Below, one piece after another: positions 38,901 through 47,003 of a DNA stretch of 64,000 nucleotides (positions are counted from its first letter, which is position 1; every line of letters starts with the position of its first letter). Under the pieces are notes generated by a model, which saw only the letters and a list, made by a program, of their open reading frames with translations, did not search any database and was not told the origin of the DNA. A program made the position numbers and the translations under genes. Source of the DNA: a bacterium (GTDB lineage Bacteria; Desulfobacterota; Desulfobulbia; Desulfobulbales; Desulfobulbaceae); assembly GCA_030538155.1 (NCBI GenBank), contig JAUNUN010000001.1, forward strand, positions 102,146 to 166,145, read 5' to 3'.

Positions 38901-40075
38901 CAAACCAGACTCTCCAAAACCCGTTTCAGCTTCTGCACATAGATGGGCCGAGCGTACTCCCGATTGTACAGTTCCTGCGCCCTGCCCGCTTTTTCGGCGG
39001 CAAGCGCGCTCTCGCCAAGGGCTGCAAGCAGACCCTGGGCCATATCCTGAACCTTGGGCTCCACCAGAAAGGCAACTTCCTCCGTTAAAACCTGGGTATG
39101 CGAATAGATGGCCGTGGCCACCAGAGGGATACCGCCGGCCAGCTGTTCGTAGATCTTCAGCGGGGTATTGGTGCCGCTGCTGCGCGGTGAAACCAGCACG
39201 GTCGCCTGCCTGCTCCAGGCTCGGGCAAGCTGCTGCGCCACCCGACCGGTAAAGAGCACCTGGTCCGCGATGCCCAGTTTTTCTGCCTGGCTGCGGTAGC
39301 GCTGCACCTGTTCCTCAGTGCCGCCCACTATGACTAAGAGCACGTCTTTACGTTCTCTTACCACCAGCGCCATGGCATTGATCAGGATATCGATGCCCTG
39401 GTAGGCCTCAAGGGTGCCGGCATAGACAATGCGGTGCGGAAACTGCGCGGGCACATCCGGAGCCTCCTCTGCGGAATCGGCGCAGCCCTGGCTGTTTTTC
39501 AGGCGCACCGGCTCAAGAATGGAGTTTTCAATGAGGAAGTTGCGGCTGTTGCCGGGCAGGATTTTATTTACGTAATGGTAGAGATCCGGACAGATGGTAA
39601 TGATGGCGTCACTGCGGGCCAGACTGCGGTTTTCCAGCCATTCAAAGATGGCCAGCAGGGCTTTGTTGGTGCTGAAGTTAAAATTGCTCAACTGCTGGGG
39701 CAGGCTGGAGTGCATGTCGTAGAGCAGTTTGTAGCGAAAAAAGGGTTTGAGCAGAAGGGCCATGAATACCGCTTCCTCATGCGCATGGACAACATCATAG
39801 CGATTGCGCACAAGCAGACCAAGCATCCGGAAAAAGATAAAGAAATCATGCACCAGCTTTTTCAGGGAGGGGCCGATCTTGACCGGGCCCAGAAAGGCCA
39901 GCGCGGGAGTACGAAAAAAACGCACCCCAGGGATATCAACATCCTCTCCCTGCCCATAGGTGAGAAAATCAATATCAGCCCCCAGCTCAGCGCTGATCAG
40001 GGTGCGGTAGTAGACGCTAAAGGGCGTGCCCCGGGGCGAGAAAAAAGGCTGAGGCGCGATAACGAGATATTTCAT
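38900..40075 (-). CDS. Family 4-type (GT-B) glycosyltransferase
   Basis: A 391-residue GT-B enzyme. The N-terminal half opens M-K-Y-L-V-I-A-P-Q-P-F-F-S-P-R-G-T-P-F-S and contains V-V-H-A-H-E-E. The C-terminal half has the donor-binding A-G-T-L-E-A-Y-Q-G and V-S-P-R-S-S-G-T-N-T-P-L-K-I-Y-E, the E-x7-E motif of retaining GT4 enzymes. It should transfer a sugar from a nucleotide donor on the cytoplasmic side. It is coupled to asnB by a 1-bp overlap and follows an unknown gene by 8 bp. Confidence 0.87.
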   Translation of the reverse strand: MKYLVIAPQPFFSPRGTPFSVYYRTLISAELGADIDFLTYGQGEDVDIPGVRFFRTPALAFLGPVKIGPSLKKLVHDFFIFFRMLGLLVRNRYDVVHAHEEAVFMALLLKPFFRYKLLYDMHSSLPQQLSNFNFSTNKALLAIFEWLENRSLARSDAIITICPDLYHYVNKILPGNSRNFLIENSILEPVRLKNSQGCADSAEEAPDVPAQFPHRIVYAGTLEAYQGIDILINAMALVVRERKDVLLVIVGGTEEQVQRYRSQAEKLGIADQVLFTGRVAQQLARAWSRQATVLVSPRSSGTNTPLKIYEQLAGGIPLVATAIYSHTQVLTEEVAFLVEPKVQDMAQGLLAALGESALAAEKAGRAQELYNREYARPIYVQKLKRVLESLV

Positions 40076-40083
40076 GCGGAATT

Positions 40084-40941
40084 TCAGGCAGTGGGTGAAG
40101 ATTTTTTATGCAGTTGCATGCTGATCTGGTGCTTGAAAAACGGATACGCCTGTTCACAGCGACCGTAGGGCGCAAGGGAAGTTGCCGGGTCGAGCAGGAG
40201 GGCGGCCAGCGAGGAAAAGGGCGCTTCTCGCTCAATCGCTCCGGCAAGGCGCAGGCCAAAGCTGCCCACCTTTTTTTCCTGGGCGGGAAAGGGCAGAGGA
40301 TCACTGCCCGGGAGATTGCGGATGCCGCGCCCTTGGGCCTGTTTGAAGAGTGCCGGCAAGGGCCAAAAAAAGGGCCGGTTGGCGTTGTCGCCAAGAAAGA
40401 TGGAGTGTGCTGGGGCCTCCGCAACGAGTTGTTCCACCTTCTTTCCTCTTTTGCCGAGCCATTTACCCGCGCCCCAAGGTAAAACGGCGAGGGGGCGACA
40501 GGCTGAACGCTCGGCAGGTTCAGTTGATGAAGCGGGGGCTGCCAGGTGGCTGAGCACCTCTTCGATGGGTCTGCCATCCGGAAAAGAAGCGCCGTAGCCA
40601 AGCGCCAGCACCTCAAGCCGTTCTGCGGTCACGATCTGCCGGCCGGCAACCAGGTAGAGTTCCTGCCCGGAATCGTTCCGCACAAGCAAGGTTTCGGGCT
40701 CCCGGCTCTCTTCAAGCTGAAAACCGGGCACAGTGACGGGCCGGCCGGCCTTAAGCCTTACCTTGAGGCTTGAAAAGACCTCTGCCCCGGCAGATTCGCT
40801 CAGCAGGAGAAAACCTGCGCTCTGGCCGGCGTTGATCTCCTGCGCCAGGGCCTGAAAATTGCCGAGCGCAGAGGCAAGCAGAACTTCTAGACGAAAACCG
40901 GGATGGATATGGACATGGCCATCGACAAAAATATGCGGCAT
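40084..40941 (-). CDS. Unrecognised protein with N-terminal H-x-H motif (285 aa)
   Basis: I do not recognise the family. The protein opens M-P-H-I-F-V-D-G-H-V-H-I-H, which resembles the first metal-binding strand of amidohydrolase and PHP enzymes. The later metal ligands of those folds are not evident, so it may not be an enzyme. It contains no membrane segment or signal peptide. Mid-protein motifs include L-Y-L-V-A-G-R-Q-I-V-T and S-I-F-L-G-D-N-A-N. It is separated by 8 bp from the GT-B transferase and is probably in its operon. The gap to dnaA on its other side is about 140 bp. Confidence 0.6.
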   Translation of the reverse strand: MPHIFVDGHVHIHPGFRLEVLLASALGNFQALAQEINAGQSAGFLLLSESAGAEVFSSLKVRLKAGRPVTVPGFQLEESREPETLLVRNDSGQELYLVAGRQIVTAERLEVLALGYGASFPDGRPIEEVLSHLAAPASSTEPAERSACRPLAVLPWGAGKWLGKRGKKVEQLVAEAPAHSIFLGDNANRPFFWPLPALFKQAQGRGIRNLPGSDPLPFPAQEKKVGSFGLRLAGAIEREAPFSSLAALLLDPATSLAPYGRCEQAYPFFKHQISMQLHKKSSPTA

Positions 40942-41083
40942 GGCTCCAGACGAGGGAGAAGGGGAAAGGCGAACAATTCCAGCACGAAAAGGCTATAAAT
41001 ATGGCGGATAATCGCCGGCTTGTCAAGCTGTTCCCCGGCCAGCCCGCGCAATCACAGGGGCCGGCAACGAGCGCTACTGCGTG

Positions 41084-42427
41084 CTAGCGCCTTTTCTCCA
41101 GGGTGCGCACCAGTTGTTCAACCTGCTCGCGCACCGAGGTCTTCTGCAGCATCTGCTGGGTGATGGTCTTGATGGAGTGCAATACGGTGGAATGGTCGCG
41201 GTTGTACATACCGCCGATTTCACTTAAGGAATGGGCGGTGAACTTACGGGTGAGATACATGGCCACCTGCCGGGGAAAGACAATGCCGCGCTTGCGGGAG
41301 CGGGAGCGCAGTTCCTCCCGGCTCACCTTGAAACAGACGCTGATATAGTCGCAAATCGCCGCAGCACTTGGACCCTTGGGTGCTAGGTCGACAAAACCGC
41401 CGACAATCTCCTGCACCATGGCCAGATCCGGCGGCATCTTCAAAAGACGGGCCCTGGCCGTAACACTCATGACCGCGCTTTCCATGCGCCGAATATCGCC
41501 CTGAAGCGTCTCGGCCATGTAGGAGATGACATCGTCGTCCACGAGCATGTCCTGGGCTGCCATCTTGTGGCGGATGATGCGCTCCCTGGTTTCAAAGCCC
41601 GGCGCCTGGATGCTGGCAAGCAGGCCCGAGGCCATGCGGCTTCTGAAATCGGTGTCAAGCCCCTCGATCTTGTCGGCGGGCAGGGCTGAGGTCAGGATGA
41701 CGCGGCGGCCGCTTTTGAGAAGATAGTCAAGCACTATGTTGAGTTCTTCCTGGGTCTTGGCCCGGCCGGTGAGGGTGTGGACATCCTCCAAAAGGAGCAT
41801 GTCGCAGTCGTTGACGTACTTGTTGGAAAATTGGTCCATGCTCTTGTTGCGCAGCCCCTTGACCATCTCAGCGCTGAACTGCTGCGCAGTCAGATAGCGC
41901 AAGCGGGTAGCAGGCGCGTTCCTGAGCACCTGGTGCACCACGGCCTGGGTCAGGTGGCTTTTGCCAAGCCCGGTGGAGCTGTCCATAAAGAGACAGCGGC
42001 CAAAGCTGTAGTCATTGCCGGCCAGGGCCTTGCAGGCGGATTGGGCCAGGATATTCGATTCACCCACCATAAACTGGTCAAAGGTGAAGGCAGGGTGCAG
42101 GGAACGCAGTTGCAGGGCACCCTGAGGTACACCCGGCAGCCGCAACTGGCGGTCGGAGCCCGAGCGGGAATGTACGACAGGGCCCTGCTCCGGCAGGGCG
42201 GAGTTAACCTGAAAGCGAATAACACCGCTCAGGCCCGCCTCCAGGCATTTTTGTCGGATCAAATCCATATAACGCTCTTCCACCCAGGCGCAAAAAAAGC
42301 GATCCGGCCCGGCAAGGATCATCCCCTTGCCGTGTTCCTGCGTACAGGTAATGGGTTTGATCCACAGCTCATATTCACTGGCCGGCAAAACAGAGGCAAT
42401 GGCAGTTTGAACGGCATCCCACAGCAT
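41084..42427 (-). CDS. dnaA: Chromosomal replication initiator protein DnaA, divergent
   Basis: The 447-residue protein has all four DnaA domains. Domain I opens M-L-W-D-A-V-Q-T-A-I. The AAA+ core has a degenerate Walker A, S-S-T-G-L-G-K-S-H (150-158), where G-x-x-G-L-G-K-T-H is usual. Its Walker B, L-L-L-E-D-V-H, has Glu214 where most DnaA proteins have the first Asp of D-D. Sensor-2 and arginine-finger regions are recognisable. Domain IV keeps the box-binding signature R-S-R-S-R-K-R-G-I-V-F-P-R-Q-V-A-M-Y-L and N-R-D-H-S-T-V-L-H. The gene is not beside dnaN or recF but lies inside a polysaccharide locus. Confidence 0.88.
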   Translation of the reverse strand: MLWDAVQTAIASVLPASEYELWIKPITCTQEHGKGMILAGPDRFFCAWVEERYMDLIRQKCLEAGLSGVIRFQVNSALPEQGPVVHSRSGSDRQLRLPGVPQGALQLRSLHPAFTFDQFMVGESNILAQSACKALAGNDYSFGRCLFMDSSTGLGKSHLTQAVVHQVLRNAPATRLRYLTAQQFSAEMVKGLRNKSMDQFSNKYVNDCDMLLLEDVHTLTGRAKTQEELNIVLDYLLKSGRRVILTSALPADKIEGLDTDFRSRMASGLLASIQAPGFETRERIIRHKMAAQDMLVDDDVISYMAETLQGDIRRMESAVMSVTARARLLKMPPDLAMVQEIVGGFVDLAPKGPSAAAICDYISVCFKVSREELRSRSRKRGIVFPRQVAMYLTRKFTAHSLSEIGGMYNRDHSTVLHSIKTITQQMLQKTSVREQVEQLVRTLEKRR

Positions 42428-42875
42428 GGAAGTTCTATCTAAATGGTATTTCAGGGAATAATTGCAAGAGCGTATAAAAGGCTCCCGCCACACACGGTAT
42501 GGGCTGCTATAGCAGAGGAAGGAGGCAGAAGCAAAAGCGGCCTAACGCAATTTGAACGCAGAAAACAAAAACTTACGCCCAAACTGACATCACATTGTAA
42601 GTACGTCATTTTTTTATACAGAACCCCTTAAGCCCCTGATTTTTTGACGGCAGCAGGAAGAGGGCCAGAAGCTGCGTGAGAACGATGGGATATTTTTCAA
42701 TACACAGGTTATCAACAGGCTGTACACAAAAATACAAACTCAACCAAGCGCCGTTTATCTCGATTTCTCTGAACTATACTCGTTATTTCATCTTAGCAAA
42801 AGCCGGGACGGACTAAGTCTGTCTGGTTCCAGCCTTTCCCATGCCTGCCATCTGCAAAAAATATCCGAGAGCATC
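42428..42875. other. Gene-free region beside dnaA, possible replication origin
   Basis: No coding frame is convincing. The stretch is more AT-rich than its surroundings in 42541-42625 and 42685-42800. One good DnaA-box-like site, TTATCAACA (42709-42717, one mismatch to TTATCCACA), and one poorer site, TTATACAGA (42614-42622), are present. A cluster of boxes as expected of oriC is not seen, so the region may only contain the dnaA promoter with autoregulatory boxes. Confidence 0.3.
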
Positions 42876-44546
42876 CTAGCGGAAGGGAAAGAGCATGCGC
42901 AGTCCATTCTGCGCCCAAGACCAGGCCGGATCTCCCGGCCCTTCTTCTTTTTCGCACCACGTTTCAAGGACATCAAGCGCCTGCTCTAAAGCAGGAGGAT
43001 CGTATATGGGGGTCTTTTGAAAGGCCAGGACATTGACATTGTGGTCAGCCCCTGTCAGCGTGAGGTAGGTGCAGGGGGCACTCACCTGGCCGGCATAGCC
43101 GCGCAAAAAAGCAAGATCCTCTGCCGGTTCTCCGCCGCCGTCCAGCAAATAGAGCGGTTTATGGCCCCAGGCCCGCAACCGGGGCAGCAAATGCACCATG
43201 TCGTGCTCAAGAAAATATGCCTGCCACTTTTCCTGCGTGTACCAGGAGGGAAACTGTTCCCTGCCGTACTGGGACTTACCGATACCCAGTGCCCAATTCC
43301 AGAAAAAGGCCAGATCGCCCCGGTGGTGAAAACGGTCAGCCACCCGCCGCGGCGGCCCAATCAGAATCAGGGCGTCGACCGCGGGGTGATCAAGCCCTAC
43401 CCGCAGGGCCGGGTTGGCACCCATGGAATGACCGATAATGGAGAGCTTGGCGCCCTCCTTGGCCAGGCTTTTAAGATAGGTGATGGCTTGCTGTGTTTCA
43501 CTGTCAAGGTCTGAGCGAAAAAACGCTTCAGAGGCAAAGGGGTCGGCTGACCGGCCAAAACCTGCAAAATCAATGCTCAGGACTCTGAAGCCCCGTTCCG
43601 CTAGGGACTCCGCCAGAAGCGGGTACAGGGGAAACATCTGCCCCTGGGGGTAGTTACCGTGCAGCAGAAGAATATTGCCCCGCACGGGAACCTGCTCCTC
43701 GTTCTGATAGAGGCGGCCGGCAATCTCCAGTCCGTCCGGCCGTTTGAGCACAAGCTCCCGGCCCTGAAACTCGGTCGGCACCGGCACAGCCGCTGCACAC
43801 TCGGGTGTATTCAGTACTTTATAACGCGCTGTCGCAGCCCAGTAGGCCAAAGGGGCCAATGCCCAGATGAGCGCGCTGGCCGCCAGAAGCCATCCGTGCA
43901 GCTTTGAGGCTTGCTTTCGCCCTCTAGGCTGCGCTGCCCGCCTCAGCCGTGCAAGATGGGTAAGACGCGCCACCCCCATGAGCATCAGGTAGGAGAAGGG
44001 ATACCAGAGCAGAATAGCGGTAAAAAAAAAGCCGGGCTGGATATTCTGCGCATACAGGTGCAGCAAGTTCAGGGAGAGCCTGAGCTGCGGATCTTCTCCA
44101 TGGGCCTGTATCTTGGTGAAGGTGCCCGATTCTGCTGCCGTAAACTCCACCTGGTGCAGGGGATCTATGGCCATGGCCCGGCTCTGCTTGGCATCAAGGC
44201 CATATTCATCCTGCAACACGCAACTGCGGATAGAGAGTACTCTGCTGCGAGTATCAAAATCCAGCCTGAGATCCTTGAACAGGACGTCCTTGAGCCTGAA
44301 TTTTATCGACTGCCAAAGCGGAGAAGCAAGAAGTGCGCCGCGAACCACCTTGTTTTCGCTATAGCCCGTTCCGGTCTTGATTCCGCTATTGGTATAGAGC
44401 GAAAAGACAGTGTCTGCCTCCACCAGAACCTGGCAGTGAACAAAGTGTTCGTCCCGGTATACCGATTCCAAGACGGCCAGGGGCAATGCCAGCAGAGTAG
44501 CCAGCACAAGACAGGCGAAGGGAGAACGGATAGGCATGTTTTTCAA
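42876..44546 (-). CDS. Membrane-anchored alpha/beta hydrolase
   Basis: The 556-residue protein has an N-terminal helix (about 8-28), an extracytoplasmic region, two more helices (about 175-200 and 222-242) and then an alpha/beta hydrolase domain from about 285. Catalytic features are H-G-N-Y-P as the oxyanion region, D-F-A-G-F-G-R-S, the nucleophile elbow G-H-S-M-G and a C-terminal G-A-D-H-N-V. The triad therefore looks complete. The N-terminal 280 residues are unlike common esterases, and the substrate is unknown. It precedes dnaA in transcription order across the 450-bp gene-free region. Confidence 0.75.
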   Translation of the reverse strand: MKNMPIRSPFACLVLATLLALPLAVLESVYRDEHFVHCQVLVEADTVFSLYTNSGIKTGTGYSENKVVRGALLASPLWQSIKFRLKDVLFKDLRLDFDTRSRVLSIRSCVLQDEYGLDAKQSRAMAIDPLHQVEFTAAESGTFTKIQAHGEDPQLRLSLNLLHLYAQNIQPGFFFTAILLWYPFSYLMLMGVARLTHLARLRRAAQPRGRKQASKLHGWLLAASALIWALAPLAYWAATARYKVLNTPECAAAVPVPTEFQGRELVLKRPDGLEIAGRLYQNEEQVPVRGNILLLHGNYPQGQMFPLYPLLAESLAERGFRVLSIDFAGFGRSADPFASEAFFRSDLDSETQQAITYLKSLAKEGAKLSIIGHSMGANPALRVGLDHPAVDALILIGPPRRVADRFHHRGDLAFFWNWALGIGKSQYGREQFPSWYTQEKWQAYFLEHDMVHLLPRLRAWGHKPLYLLDGGGEPAEDLAFLRGYAGQVSAPCTYLTLTGADHNVNVLAFQKTPIYDPPALEQALDVLETWCEKEEGPGDPAWSWAQNGLRMLFPFR

Positions 44547-44602
44547 GTCTTAGAGTAACCGTGTCTATAATATCTCGTATAAGCTCCTAAAATCGGGCAG
44601 CT

Positions 44603-46996
44603 TCAATCCAGCAACCAATCTCTGAAACGCGCCGGATCAAGGCCATGATCCACGAGCATGGCGGTATTATACCAGGGATCGCCCAAAGAGAGCTTTTCGT
44701 GCCAACGCCCCTGGAAAAGTTGCCGGTCTTGCTCCGCCGCCTGCACCTGGCCGGAGCCTGGTGCAAAGGCCTGACCGATGCAGGCCACTGCATGGGGTGT
44801 ATACACGAGGCTCAGCTCCTGCCCCTGCAAGCGAAACGAGAGATCCAGGTGGGCAAAGGCCAGGGTGTGAAAGGCGGGATCATAGCCGCCGCAACTCAAA
44901 AAAAGCTCGCGCCTGATCAGACAGAACTGTTCGGCCACGGCCCAGGCATACTGGGCGCAGTGGAAGCGGTTGTGCTGCACTGATGCGTCACGCAGAAAGG
45001 CGGCATAGTAGAAGGGGGACGGGTTGGTCGGATCCGGCAGGGAACCCCGGTGCTGATGCTCGCTCTCCGGCTGCTCCAGCCAGCCGCCTGCCATGGCAAT
45101 GGCCGGATCAAGCCCGTATTCCAACAGGGCAGGCAGGCTCTCTGCCCGCAACGAATCTACCCCTTCGCCAAGAAAGAAGAGATAGGCGCCGCGCGCCGCT
45201 GCGGCGGCCTGATTGCGCTGCAGATGCAGGGGCAGTGCCTGTAGTGCTAGCGTACTATCTGCGCTCGCAGCTCCATCCAGCCATTCCAGCTCCTTCCAGG
45301 ATGCCTCCAATTCGCTGCGCCGGCGGGCCTTGGCCGCTTCGGGCGGGGCCCAATCCATACACACCGAAACAAGGCCTTCCTTCGGCAGCTTACGTCTGGC
45401 TCGGTAAAAAAAACGCAGTTCGGTCGTCTGGGCCTCGGCATCCAAATGCCGGCGCGCCAAGGCTGCCTGCAGGGCCAGACGGCCTGCCTCATCGGCATAG
45501 TGCTTCTGCTCGTGGTGGATGCTCGACGAGGTGGCATGGGCGCGCCAGTGGTAGAGTACGCGCGGGATGTGGCAGACCTTCTTGCAGATCTCAGTCAGCT
45601 TCAGGGCCAGGTCATAGTCCTGGGCCCCGTCGCAGGCCGGATCAAGCCCGCCCACTACGTCGAAGAGTTCCCGTCGCACCACAAAAAAGTGCATGAGGTG
45701 ATTGTGGCTCAGGAGCAGTTCCCGGTTCAGCCTGCATTTATACAGGGTGTCCAGATGCCTGCTCTCCAGATTGACCAAGCTCTCATCACTGTAGCACAGA
45801 TCCGCATCCTCTTCATTGATGGCCAGGGCCACCTGGTAGAGGGCATCAGGGGCGAGCTCATCATCATGATCGAGAAAGGCGAGGTAGTCGCCGCCGGCCA
45901 GTTCTGCCGCCCGGTTTGTTGCTGTGGCAATGCCGCTGTTTTTTGGCAGAAAATCTACCCGGATGCGGCTATCAAGCCGGGCATAGGATTGCAGCAGGGG
46001 TTTGATATGGGAAGCCGTGCTGCCGTCATCCACCAAACAGAGCTGCCAGTGCGGATAGGGCTGCAGCAAAACCGAGTGTACACAGCGCCAGAGCTGGTCG
46101 GCTTCGGTATTGAACACCGGAGTGAGGATGCTGATACAGGGCTTGCGGGCCAGCTCGGCCACTTCCCGGCAGGGATAGAGGCCCTGTTGTATGCCCTGGC
46201 GTGCATAGTGCACAAGTGCCCCAGCCGCACCTTCCTGCTCTTCCGCACTCAGTTGCGCCCAGTAATAACCGGGATCAAAGAGGGCATTGGGCCGCAGGCC
46301 CTTGGCTTCCCCCTCTTCCGCATAGTGGAAAAAGGCCTGCAAAGGAGAAGACCCTGCATTCAGATAGGCCCCCCGGTAGTAGCCCGGGTCAAAGAGAGGA
46401 TGCGGGCGGCAGCCCTCGTCTGCACCATAGTGGATATAGTGCTTGAGAAGAAGCGGCCAGTTGCGTGCGGCCGTGGGGTTGCTCTTTCTATAGTAGTCGA
46501 GGTCAAAGAGGGGAAAGGGCTGAAAGACCTCGTTTCCGGGGTGATCGAGGTAAAAGGCAAGCGGGCTGCTCTCCTCGCCCTGCACCGCCTGCACGGCGTC
46601 TTCGCTCAGGCAGTCCCTCGCAAAACGGGTGTGCATCAAGGGCGTCTGCTGCCATTTTTTAACATAACAGGCCAGGGGGCTTTGCCCCGGCCGCAGTAAG
46701 TGAGCGTAGTGTTTGAGAAAAAAACGGGTGCTGAAGAGCGGATGCGGGTCACAACCCTGGCGCCGGCCCCGCCCTATATAGTGGAGCAGCGGATTTTGCG
46801 GCCTATCCTGCAGGTACTTTTTCAGGTACCAGTCATTATCGAAAAGGGCATGCGGGCTGCGGCCCTCGCGCCAGCCGGCCTTGAGGTAGTGCAAGAGGGG
46901 CACAAAACGGTAGCGGCCAAGATCCGGGGCATGCCTGCGGTAATAGCGGGCATCAAAAAGCGGGCGATTGATCAAAAAAAAAAGAAATGAGAGCAT
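44603..46996 (-). CDS. Repeat-containing glycosyltransferase (797 aa)
   Basis: The N-terminal 290 residues hold six to seven degenerate copies of a repeat of about 38 residues of the type F-D-x-x-Y-Y...P-L-x-H-Y-x-x-x-G-x-x-E-G-x-x-P-x-x-L. A complete GT2 domain follows (I-S-I-L-T-P-V-F-N, V-D-D-G-S-T, F-L-D-H-D-D-E, Q-D-Y-D-L-A-L). The C-terminal 230 residues resemble the end of a second GT2 domain (F-A-H-L-D-L-S-F-R-L) but lack its nucleotide-binding half, so that part is probably inactive. The start at 46996 lies 8 bp after the stop of the larger homologue upstream; there is no good Shine-Dalgarno and coupling is likely. Confidence 0.78.
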   Translation of the reverse strand: MLSFLFFLINRPLFDARYYRRHAPDLGRYRFVPLLHYLKAGWREGRSPHALFDNDWYLKKYLQDRPQNPLLHYIGRGRRQGCDPHPLFSTRFFLKHYAHLLRPGQSPLACYVKKWQQTPLMHTRFARDCLSEDAVQAVQGEESSPLAFYLDHPGNEVFQPFPLFDLDYYRKSNPTAARNWPLLLKHYIHYGADEGCRPHPLFDPGYYRGAYLNAGSSPLQAFFHYAEEGEAKGLRPNALFDPGYYWAQLSAEEQEGAAGALVHYARQGIQQGLYPCREVAELARKPCISILTPVFNTEADQLWRCVHSVLLQPYPHWQLCLVDDGSTASHIKPLLQSYARLDSRIRVDFLPKNSGIATATNRAAELAGGDYLAFLDHDDELAPDALYQVALAINEEDADLCYSDESLVNLESRHLDTLYKCRLNRELLLSHNHLMHFFVVRRELFDVVGGLDPACDGAQDYDLALKLTEICKKVCHIPRVLYHWRAHATSSSIHHEQKHYADEAGRLALQAALARRHLDAEAQTTELRFFYRARRKLPKEGLVSVCMDWAPPEAAKARRRSELEASWKELEWLDGAASADSTLALQALPLHLQRNQAAAAARGAYLFFLGEGVDSLRAESLPALLEYGLDPAIAMAGGWLEQPESEHQHRGSLPDPTNPSPFYYAAFLRDASVQHNRFHCAQYAWAVAEQFCLIRRELFLSCGGYDPAFHTLAFAHLDLSFRLQGQELSLVYTPHAVACIGQAFAPGSGQVQAAEQDRQLFQGRWHEKLSLGDPWYNTAMLVDHGLDPARFRDWLLD

Positions 46997-47003
46997 AGGC
47001 AGT

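Noticed and set aside
38900..38903. TTG start one codon before the asnB ATG
   Set aside because: AsnB needs Cys as the second residue to expose it as the N-terminal nucleophile, so ATG 38900 is the start.
45446..46699. Plus-strand open frame of 417 codons
   Set aside because: It mirrors the repeat-bearing transferase and shows no domain of its own.
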